In this document: positions 1 through 5,181 of the stretch, piece by piece
Position numbering within the stretch: position 1 is the first letter of the stretch
Layout of the letters: the number at the start of each line of letters is the position of its first letter
NCBI GenBank assembly: GCA_022837595.1
Contig: JALHFX010000146.1
Coordinates: forward strand, 1 to 5,232
Source: Propionibacterium sp.
GTDB lineage: Bacteria; Actinomycetota; Actinomycetes; Propionibacteriales; Propionibacteriaceae
DNA: 5,232 nucleotides
Direction of reading: 5' to 3'
Position numbers and translations under genes: made by a program
Notes under the pieces: model-generated
What the model was told of the DNA's origin: nothing
Seen by the model: the letters and a program-made list of their open reading frames with translations, nothing else
Database searches by the model: none

Positions 1-466
1 GTTCGCGGACCAATGCGACCGGGCGTTGGTCGATCACCGCACGAGTTACGCCGGCCAAATCACCGGAAGTGTCCCAGCCGAGGGTGTCGAGCCCGGGCAG
101 CCCGAGCGCATCTGTGGCGGTGGTCAGTACCGCGGTCGCGCCGAGCCCCTCGGCCACTTTGCGGGCGAGTTCGTTCGCACCACCGACATGCCCGCCGACC
201 AGTGGGACGACGAATCGTCCGGCCTCATCGACGACGACCACACCCGGATCGGTCTTCTTGTTCACCAGCAGCCCCGCGATCAGCCGGGTGGTGGCGCCCA
301 GTGCGAGGTGGCTGATGATCAGATCGCACTCGTCCCAGGCCTGTTTGAGGCCTTCGGCCGAGGAGGTCGTATACCGTCGGGTGGTTCCGAGGAAACCGTC
401 GATGACGTCGGCGCGGGCCTGGCTGGTTGCGGTGGTGGCAACCTGGCCGATGACAGATTCACTCAC
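1..466 (-). CDS. cbiG: Cobalt-precorrin-5A hydrolase, N-terminal part (3' end beyond window)
   Basis: CbiG opens the delta-lactone ring of cobalt-precorrin-5A and releases the C20 carbon as acetaldehyde, a step specific to the anaerobic cobalamin route. The 155 codons visible translate to a CbiG N-terminal domain: a typical block at residues 67-99 contains KKTDPGVVVVDEAGRF (70-85) followed by GGHVGGANELA (91-101), and then TTATD at 115-119. The reading frame is open to base 1, so the gene is truncated only by the window edge. The GTG start at 466-464 is chosen because AAGGAG lies 7 bases upstream (479-474) and the residues before it match no family sequence. It begins 2 bases after the cbiE stop, so it is in the same operon and probably translationally coupled. 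A cbiH-type domain or gene often follows in related operons; this cannot be seen here. Confidence 0.9.
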   Translation of the reverse strand, partial: MSESVIGQVATTATSQARADVIDGFLGTTRRYTTSSAEGLKQAWDECDLIISHLALGATTRLIAGLLVNKKTDPGVVVVDEAGRFVVPLVGGHVGGANELARKVAEGLGATAVLTTATDALGLPGLDTLGWDTSGDLAGVTRAVIDQRPVALVRE

Positions 467-468
467 TC

Positions 469-1128
469 TTAAACTCCTTGCGGCCGGACACCACCGGCGA
501 TAGCGGTCTGCTCGCCCAAGGCGGCTGGGGCGTCGGGATGATAGGCGAGGACGAGCACCACATTGGGTTGGGCGATGTCGGTTATCTCGCGGGCCTGGTC
601 CTCGCTCAGGACGCGTATTTGTTCATCCTCCTCGCCGAGGCGTTCTGCCAGCACATAGGTTCGCCCGAGTCCTGCGGTGGCGTCGACGATCTGCGGCAGG
701 CCGGTACGGCCGTCGGTCAGTAAGCCGACCTTCTGGTGAGCACGCAGCGCCGCGATCGCTGGTTCGGGATCGTTGCCGTGCAGCGAGACGAGCAGTGCGT
801 CGTCCCAGGGCAGGGCCACTGCGGCGAAGGCCAATTGGAGGGAGGTGAGCGCGGGAATCACGCGCACCTTCAATCCGGCGGCTCGGATGCGTCGGACGAC
901 ACCATAAAACAGCGGGTCTCCCGAAGCGATGACCACTGCTTTCTCGTCGTCGGTCAGCGCTTGCAAGACTTCGATGGCCGGGCCGATGCGCCCTAACACG
1001 ATGCGCCGTTCTTCGGGCACGTTCAGTGCATCGAGGTGCCGCCTACCACCAACAACAAGCGCTGCATCGGCCACGGCTTCGCGCAGTTCGGCGCTCGGCG
1101 AGCCGATATATCCAAAAACGGTGATCAT
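469..1128 (-). CDS. cbiE: Cobalt-precorrin-7 (C5)-methyltransferase
   Basis: A 219-residue SAM-dependent tetrapyrrole methylase of the CbiE/CobL N-terminal type, which methylates C5 of the corrin precursor. Visible family signatures are ASGDPLFYGV at 68-77, the IPALTSLQLAFA segment at 91-102 (normally P-S-x-S-S-x-Q-x-A), PW at 107-108, SLHG at 115-118, and TDGRTGLP at 138-145. The length fits a stand-alone CbiE: there is no fused CbiT decarboxylase/C15-methyltransferase domain as in CobL, so CbiT must be encoded elsewhere. The N-terminal glycine-rich loop reads GYIGSP instead of the usual G-x-G-P-G, which is atypical. The ATG start at 1128-1126 overlaps the cbiF stop as ATGA, with GAAGGG 9 bases upstream. 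The family is clear; the substrate follows from the family and operon context. Confidence 0.92.
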   Translation of the reverse strand: MITVFGYIGSPSAELREAVADAALVVGGRRHLDALNVPEERRIVLGRIGPAIEVLQALTDDEKAVVIASGDPLFYGVVRRIRAAGLKVRVIPALTSLQLAFAAVALPWDDALLVSLHGNDPEPAIAALRAHQKVGLLTDGRTGLPQIVDATAGLGRTYVLAERLGEEDEQIRVLSEDQAREITDIAQPNVVLVLAYHPDAPAALGEQTAIAGGVRPQGV

Positions 1129-1988
1129 GCCTGCGCACCCTTCTCGGCGAGTTCGCGGGCCGCAGCCGGATCAGCATCGCGATACTCATGCCGGAACCCT
1201 GGATGGTAGAGATGGCTGCGTTTGACCATCGGGGTTTCGGCGAGCGCCGGGCCCACCAAGATCACGGTGTGCTTCCAAAACTTGTGCTCTTTCATGGTGG
1301 CGGCGAGCTGATCGAGCCGGCAGCGAATCATCACCTCGTCGGGCCAGGTCACCTGATGCCCGATGATGACCGGGGTATCGGGGGCGTATCCACCAGCCAT
1401 CAGTTCCTCCTGAAGTGTGTGGCTGCGGGCGGCCGAGAGGTAGAGCGCCATCGTGGTGCCGTGAGCCGCGAACTCGCGGACATTCTCCCGGGGCGGCATC
1501 GGGGTGCGACCGCCCTCCAGCCGGGTGAGGATCAACGACTGGGAGACCTCGGGCAGCGTGATCTCGACATCGCTGCGTGCCGCGGCTGCCGAGAACGCCG
1601 AGACCCCGGGGATCGACTCGTAGGTGACGCCTATTTTGCGGAGCAGTTCGCGTTGTTCGGCGGTTGCACCGTAGATCGCTGGGTCTCCGGTGTGCACCCG
1701 CGCGACCAGCAGACCTTCGTCCCTGGCCCGTTCATAGAGCGGCGTGATGTCTTCCAGCGAGGCGGTGGCCGAGTCAACGAGCAAGGCGCCCGGCTTATGA
1801 TCGGCAACGATTTCGGGGCTGACCAGCGACGACGCCCAGATGATGATGTCGGCCTGCGCGATCGTCCGCGCCCCGCGCACGGTGATCAGGTCGGCAGCAC
1901 CCGGGCCGGCGCCGACGAAGACAACCTTCCCCTGACCGGGTTCGCTGGTTACCGGTGGGATCACGGTGAAGTCGGCATTCTGGCTCAC
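1125..1988 (-). CDS. cbiF: Cobalt-precorrin-4 / precorrin-4 C11-methyltransferase
   Basis: CbiF uses SAM to methylate C11 of cobalt-precorrin-4, giving cobalt-precorrin-5A, the substrate of the adjacent CbiG. The 287-residue product has the SAM-binding loop VFVGAGPGAADLITVRG at 23-39, ARVHTGDPAIYGATAEQ at 96-112, IPGVSAFSAAAA at 126-137, the TWPDE segment at 214-218 and the C-terminal SHLYHPGFRHEYR at 258-270, all typical of CbiF/CobM. The GTG start at 1988-1986 overlaps the cbiL stop as GTGA and has GAGGAG 7 bases upstream (2001-1996). An ATG 12 codons further upstream gives a longer frame but lies inside cbiL and lacks a comparable ribosome site. The protein is slightly longer at both ends than the minimal family size of about 250. 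Recognition is strong; cobM is the name used in aerobic pathways. Confidence 0.94.
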   Translation of the reverse strand: MSQNADFTVIPPVTSEPGQGKVVFVGAGPGAADLITVRGARTIAQADIIIWASSLVSPEIVADHKPGALLVDSATASLEDITPLYERARDEGLLVARVHTGDPAIYGATAEQRELLRKIGVTYESIPGVSAFSAAAARSDVEITLPEVSQSLILTRLEGGRTPMPPRENVREFAAHGTTMALYLSAARSHTLQEELMAGGYAPDTPVIIGHQVTWPDEVMIRCRLDQLAATMKEHKFWKHTVILVGPALAETPMVKRSHLYHPGFRHEYRDADPAAARELAEKGAQA

Positions 1989-2689
1989 AGGCGTTCTCCT
2001 CGTCCGCTGCGCTTGGCAGGCCACAGCAGAAGGCCGACGTTGATCCCGGCAATCGCATCGTCGCCGATCTCGCCGAGATACTCACGCAACTGCGGCAGAT
2101 AGCGTCCAGCCTTGTAGATCACACAGGTGTCGACGACCTCGGCGATCTTCAAGAGCGGATCGATGCCGCGTTTGAGTGGCACGAGCGCCAGCACCTCATC
2201 GCCTTCGACGAGCGGGGTACGACTCGCCGCGGCCAATGCCTGCATGGCAGTGATGCCCGGGATCACCTCCACCTGGAGATCTGGCACTTGTTCGCGCACC
2301 GAAGATGCGAGATAGCTGAAGGTCGAATAAACAGAGGGGTCGCCGATGGTTGCGAAACCGATCCTGGTCGCTCCTTCGGCGAATGACCTGACCGCCTGAT
2401 CAGCCGAAGCCTGCCAGGAATCGGCGCGTCGCTTGGTGACTCCGGCACGATCAGCCATCGAAAAGGGGATCCGCACGATCCGGTCCTCAAGTTCGGGGCA
2501 GGCGGTCAAGACGATGGTCTCGGCTCGTCCTGAATCGGACCCGCTGGCCTCGGTGGCCGGCACCAGAATGTGGTCACAGCTGCGCAGCACGTTGATCGCT
2601 TTGAGCGTAATCAACTCGGCATCACCGGGGCCGACGCCGATCCCGAAGAGAATGTGTCGGACGCCCTCGGTCCGGGCAACTTCGTTCAA
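1985..2689 (-). CDS. cbiL: Cobalt-factor II / precorrin-2 C20-methyltransferase
   Basis: CbiL methylates C20 of the precorrin-2-level intermediate and commits it to corrin rather than siroheme. The 234-residue product carries FGIGVGPGDAELITLKA at 15-31, the RIPFSM segment at 73-78, FATIGDPSVYSTFSYL at 112-127, EVIPGITAMQALAAA at 141-155 and YKAGR at 192-196, all typical of CbiL/CobI, and the length is normal. I choose the TTG at 2689-2687 because AAGGAG (2700-2695) lies 5 bases upstream and the family block starts soon after. The frame stays open to an ATG at 2773, but that codon is inside the riboswitch aptamer and has no ribosome site; an ATG at 2725 also lacks one. It is the first gene of the operon and is most likely controlled by cobalamin through the upstream riboswitch. 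Confidence 0.92.
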   Translation of the reverse strand: MNEVARTEGVRHILFGIGVGPGDAELITLKAINVLRSCDHILVPATEASGSDSGRAETIVLTACPELEDRIVRIPFSMADRAGVTKRRADSWQASADQAVRSFAEGATRIGFATIGDPSVYSTFSYLASSVREQVPDLQVEVIPGITAMQALAAASRTPLVEGDEVLALVPLKRGIDPLLKIAEVVDTCVIYKAGRYLPQLREYLGEIGDDAIAGINVGLLLWPAKRSGRGERL

Positions 2690-2694
2690 TTCAA

Positions 2695-2700
2695 CTCCTT
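2695..2700 (-). promoter_or_regulatory. Shine-Dalgarno deciding the TTG start of cbiL
   Basis: AAGGAG on the minus strand lies 5 bases before the TTG at 2689-2687. It is the only strong ribosome site between the riboswitch and the conserved N-terminus of CbiL, and so supports a TTG start. The 14 bases around it (2693-2706) are identical to those around the cbiG ribosome site (472-485). Confidence 0.75.
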
Positions 2701-2702
2701 GC

Positions 2703-2744
2703 GGCCCCTCAGCCGGGAACCTCATCTGCAGGGTGCGGGGAGCC
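2703..2744 (-). promoter_or_regulatory. Candidate riboswitch expression platform before cbiL
   Basis: On the minus strand GGGGCC (2708-2703), just upstream of the Shine-Dalgarno, can pair with GGCTCC (2744-2739). That segment includes part of the 3' strand of the aptamer closing helix, so the two pairings exclude each other. GGGGCC can instead pair locally with GGTTCC (2721-2716) to form a hairpin beside the ribosome site. There is no U-run that would make an intrinsic terminator, so control at translation initiation is the more likely mode. This is inference from base pairing by eye. Confidence 0.4.
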
Positions 2745-2865
2745 AGTCGACCGGGCTTGCCGTTGACCGCCACGATCTACGCAGCGAACGGATTACCGTT
2801 GCGGGACAGCGCCGGAATCTCACCGGCTTCGCTTGGCACCTCGCTCCGGCCATGACGACCGGCTC
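2740..2865 (-). promoter_or_regulatory. Cobalamin riboswitch aptamer
   Basis: Read on the minus strand, this stretch matches the conserved core of B12-sensing RNAs. A GCCGG/CCGGC hairpin (2827-2823 with 2815-2811) has loop TGAGATT and is followed by GCGCTGTCCCGCAACGGTAA, the B12-box region. Near the 3' end comes AAGCCCGGTCGACTGGC, the counterpart of the usual AAGCCCGGAGACCTGCC-like element. The outer closing helix is fully present: GAGCCGGTC (2865-2857) pairs with GACTGGCTC (2748-2740), 9 bp with one G-U. A TGGC/GCCA hairpin lies just before the core. It precedes cbiL by about 50 bases, the expected target. The ligand is probably adenosylcobalamin, but the sequence alone does not decide between cobalamin forms. 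Confidence 0.88.
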
Positions 2866-2869
2866 AGCC

Positions 2870-2899
2870 AGCCTAGCGCCAGCTTTCAGGGTGCGACAA
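2870..2899 (-). promoter_or_regulatory. Candidate promoter of the cbiLFEG operon
   Basis: On the minus strand TTGTCG (2899-2894, -35-like) is separated by 18 bases from TAGGCT (2875-2870, a -10-like hexamer of the actinobacterial TAnnnT type). Transcription would start around 2866-2863, almost exactly at the first base of the riboswitch closing helix at 2865. This agreement with an independently identified RNA supports the call, although the -10 matches TATAAT at only three positions. Confidence 0.5.
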
Positions 2900-2939
2900 T
2901 GCCCGAGGGGCCAGCGGAACCGTGATAGCGGATCCAGGC

Positions 2940-2945
2940 TACGAT
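2940..2945 (+). promoter_or_regulatory. Candidate -10 element of the ligase-thiolase unit
   Basis: TACGAT ends 8 bases before the ATG at 2954, so transcription would begin at or within about two bases of the start codon. No Shine-Dalgarno is visible between 2930 and 2953 and no good -35 is seen. This fits a leaderless message, which is common in actinobacteria. Start-site position is inferred. Confidence 0.4.
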
Positions 2946-2953
2946 CTGATGCG

Positions 2954-3991
2954 ATGAACGTGCCGCTTAGTGTGACCCATTCCGATCGGATCCCGATCGA
3001 CCTTGCAGCGGCAACCGACCCGGTAGCGGCGTTCTGGTATGCCCACCGCCGGGATCGCCCCGTGGTGGTGCGCACCTCGGGGACGACCGGGCGCCCTCGC
3101 ACGATCGTGCGCAGCACTGCTTCGTGGGTCAATTCCTTCGGCTTCGTCGCGTCCCGGTTGGGCTTAACAGCGACGAGCAGATTTCACATTCCCGGCCCAA
3201 TGAGCGCGACGATGAATCTGTTTGCAGCCTGCTTGACCGAGTTCTCGGGTGCTGCTTGGTCGAAGAACCCGGCCGGCGCAACACACTGCACGCTGACACC
3301 CTCGGGTTTGGCCCAGCGACTCGCGGGCACGCGTCCACCTGCCGACCAGGTGGTCCTGGTCGCCGGCGACGGACTTGGGCCGCAGTTACGGGACGAAGCC
3401 CGCGAACGTGGCTGCCGAATCGAGCACTACTACGGGGCTACCGAACTCTCGCTGGTGGCGTGGGGAAGCTGCCGCGACGATCTGCGACTCTTCGATCTCG
3501 TCGAAGCCAAGATTGTCGATGGCCGCATCTGGGTTCGATCGCCCTGGCTGTCGGACGGGCCGGGGCCCGGTTCACCGGTCGGCCCGTGGCAGTATCAAGA
3601 CGACGGCTTCGCCAGCGTCGGTGATCGTGGCGTGCTGCAGGGTGATCGACTATGGGTCACCGGGCGCGAAGGTTCGATCACCACCGGCGGGGTGACCGTC
3701 GAACTCGCCCCGCTGAGGGCAAGGCTGCAAGAGGTGGCGGCAGGCGAGCTCCATCTGGTGGGCATCCCGCATCCGGTAGTCGGCGAGGTCATGGGCTGCG
3801 CACTCAGCCGAGCGGACGATATCGAGCCACTACGGTCGTGGGCGCAGGCCAACCTCGCCCCGGCCGAGCGTCCGCGAGCCTGGGCAGTCATCGAACACCT
3901 ACCGCTCAACGCAGCGGGCAAACTGGACACCGCAGCGCTGGCAACGTTGATCCGCCAGCAGCGGACGGCACCGAAGGACGAGCAGCTATGA
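2954..3991 (+). CDS. Short ANL-family acyl-CoA ligase (AMP-binding, MenE/YhfT-like)
   Basis: A 345-residue adenylate-forming enzyme expected to activate a carboxylic acid with ATP and load it onto CoA. In order: P-loop VRTSGTTGRPRT at 39-50, core motif HYYGATE at 158-164, SVGDRG at 221-226 (ribose-binding Asp224), hinge region TGREGSITTGGV at 236-247, and the C-terminal NAAGK at 319-323 with the catalytic Lys323. The protein is much shorter than the usual 480-550 residues, with only about 38 residues before the P-loop; such short forms occur among actinobacterial MenE-like ligases. The hinge lacks the normal Asp and seems one residue shorter. The ATG at 2954 is the first in frame that fits the promoter; no ribosome site precedes it. 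It overlaps the thiolase start by 4 bases, which argues for a joint acyl-CoA role rather than menaquinone synthesis. The substrate is unknown. Confidence 0.8.
   Translation: MNVPLSVTHSDRIPIDLAAATDPVAAFWYAHRRDRPVVVRTSGTTGRPRTIVRSTASWVNSFGFVASRLGLTATSRFHIPGPMSATMNLFAACLTEFSGAAWSKNPAGATHCTLTPSGLAQRLAGTRPPADQVVLVAGDGLGPQLRDEARERGCRIEHYYGATELSLVAWGSCRDDLRLFDLVEAKIVDGRIWVRSPWLSDGPGPGSPVGPWQYQDDGFASVGDRGVLQGDRLWVTGREGSITTGGVTVELAPLRARLQEVAAGELHLVGIPHPVVGEVMGCALSRADDIEPLRSWAQANLAPAERPRAWAVIEHLPLNAAGKLDTAALATLIRQQRTAPKDEQL
2983..2999. repeat. Perfect 7-bp inverted repeat inside the ligase 5' end
   Basis: CGATCGG (2983-2989) and CCGATCG (2993-2999) form a perfect inverted repeat around a 3-base spacer, 29 bases into the coding region. 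It could be a protein-binding palindrome or a stable hairpin in the mRNA, or simply chance in GC-rich coding DNA. Confidence 0.4.
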
Positions 3992-5130
3992 GTAGTAGTC
4001 ATCCCGTCATCATCGAGGCTTTGCGCACACCGATCGGTACGGAGCGCGGGGCGTTGAAGACCGCGAAGGTCGATCAGTTGGTGACCCCGTTGATCGCCGA
4101 GTTGGCCGCACGTTGCCCACAACCGGAGCAGATCAACCAGGTGATCCTCGGCAACGTGCGCGGGCCCGGCGGCAATCTGGCCCGCTACTGCGCATTGGAT
4201 GCCGATCTGCCACAGCGAGTCACCGGGCTGACCGTGGACCAACAGTGCGGGGCCGGTCTGGCCGCCGTCGAATGTGCGCGCGGCGCACTCTTGCTGAACC
4301 GGGGCTTCGTCCTGGCCGGGGGCGCACAATCGGCGTCCACCCAACCACGCACCTTCTGGCCGGACGCTTCCACCGATGACCTCGACATGCTCGAAGAGTT
4401 CACCCGTGCACCGTTCGTCCCCGAACGGTTCGATGATCCGGGCATGGGCTTGGCAGCAGATTTGCTCGCGGCCGAGCACGGTATCAGCCGGCAGCGGCAG
4501 GACGCCTACGCGGCACGCTCGCATGAACGGGCCGTGCGTTCGGCCGAGGCCGGAGTCTTCGATGCCGAGATCGTGCCGATCTTCGGTGTGACAGCCGATG
4601 AGCGTCCGCGACGGGGGTTCACCCCACAACGACTGGCGCGTTTTCGTCCGGTCTTCCGTGAAGGCGGCACCGTGACCGCGGCGAACTCCTGCGGAGTCAA
4701 CGACGGCGCGTCCATGGTGTTGATGACAGATGCTGCCACGCACGCGCGCCTGGGGTTGCCTGGCCTACGCATTCTGGACGCGGTAACACTCGGTGGCACT
4801 CCCGCCCGTCCGGGCTTCGGGCTGGTACCGGCCGTACGCGAACTCTATGCCCGGACCGGGCTCGGGCCCGATGATTTCGACGTCGTCGAGTGTAACGAGG
4901 CGTTCGCGGGCCAGATTCTGGCGTGCTTGGATGCGATCGGCATCCCCGAAGAGCGCAACTGCGTCGAAGGCGGGGCGCTCGCGCTCGGGCATCCTTGGGC
5001 GGCTACCGGTGCAGTACTGCTGACCAGATTGTTCACACAGCTGGTACGCGAGCAACGGGGCACGCGCGGGCTGGCGGCCATCGCAATCGCCGGCGGCATG
5101 GGTGCTGCGATCGCCGTCGAGACCTGCTGA
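3988..5130 (+). CDS. Thiolase-family protein (acetyl-CoA acetyltransferase-like) lacking the second catalytic Cys
   Basis: A 380-residue thiolase, expected to cleave 3-ketoacyl-CoA or condense acyl-CoA units. The nucleophile Cys87 sits in VDQQCGAGLAA (83-93). GMGLAAD is at 152-158, TAANSCGVNDGAS at 230-242, NEAFA at 303-307 and GGALALGHPWAATGA at 328-342 with His335. In the C-terminal motif, normally C-x-G-G-G, the sequence is AIAGGMG (366-372): the base cysteine is Ala366 (codon GCA at 5083-5085). A cysteine, Cys302, directly precedes NEAFA, where Ile or Leu is common. Family length is normal and the frame is intact. The ATG at 3988 overlaps the ligase stop as ATGA, with AAGGA 9 bases upstream, so the two are co-translated. 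The pairing suggests it acts on the ligase's CoA product. It may have altered or no Claisen activity. Confidence 0.88.
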   Translation: MSSSHPVIIEALRTPIGTERGALKTAKVDQLVTPLIAELAARCPQPEQINQVILGNVRGPGGNLARYCALDADLPQRVTGLTVDQQCGAGLAAVECARGALLLNRGFVLAGGAQSASTQPRTFWPDASTDDLDMLEEFTRAPFVPERFDDPGMGLAADLLAAEHGISRQRQDAYAARSHERAVRSAEAGVFDAEIVPIFGVTADERPRRGFTPQRLARFRPVFREGGTVTAANSCGVNDGASMVLMTDAATHARLGLPGLRILDAVTLGGTPARPGFGLVPAVRELYARTGLGPDDFDVVECNEAFAGQILACLDAIGIPEERNCVEGGALALGHPWAATGAVLLTRLFTQLVREQRGTRGLAAIAIAGGMGAAIAVETC

Positions 5131-5168
5131 GCCCACGGGCCACCTGTTTCGGTTGAGGCTTCAAGAGA

Positions 5169-5174
5169 TACGCT
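5169..5174 (+). promoter_or_regulatory. Candidate -10 element of hemA
   Basis: TACGCT ends 7 bases before the GTG at 5182, placing the transcription start on or next to the start codon. The only purine-rich stretch, AAGGG (5175-5179), is 2 bases from GTG, too close to act as a Shine-Dalgarno. TTGAGG at 5153-5158 is too near to be its -35. A leaderless message is the simplest reading. Confidence 0.4.
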
Positions 5175-5181
5175 AAGGGCC

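Noticed and set aside
26..472. Plus-strand open frames over the first 470 bases.
   Set aside because: The minus-strand translation of the same bases is a clear CbiG N-terminal domain with a good ribosome site; the plus-strand frames have no recognisable content.
1188..2102. A 304-codon open frame on the plus strand across cbiF and the end of cbiL.
   Set aside because: It is antisense to cbiF, whose motifs are unmistakable, and its translation is Arg/Gly/Asp-rich without domain signatures.
2570..2953. N-terminal extension of the ligase frame by 128 codons to an ATG at 2570.
   Set aside because: It would run through the cbiL 5' end and the riboswitch, and its translation is not ligase-like; the conserved part fits a start at 2954.
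2690..2953. BirA- or BioQ-type biotin operator in the divergent control region.
   Set aside because: I looked because of the YhfT/YhfS resemblance but found no convincing TTGTAAACC/GGTTTACAA-like or TGAAC/GTTAC-like palindrome.
2954..3991. Naming the ligase menE (o-succinylbenzoate-CoA ligase).
   Set aside because: Length and motifs resemble MenE, but no menaquinone gene is nearby and it is overlapped by a thiolase, which that pathway does not use.
3595..4743. A 382-codon open frame on the minus strand across the ligase and thiolase genes.
   Set aside because: It is antisense to two genes with clear family motifs, its translation is low-complexity and unlike any family I recognise, and long antisense frames are expected in high-GC DNA.
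5131..5181. GCCCACGGGC (5131-5140) after the thiolase stop as a terminator hairpin.
   Set aside because: The stem is 4 bp with a 2-base loop and no T-run follows, so it is not a credible intrinsic terminator.
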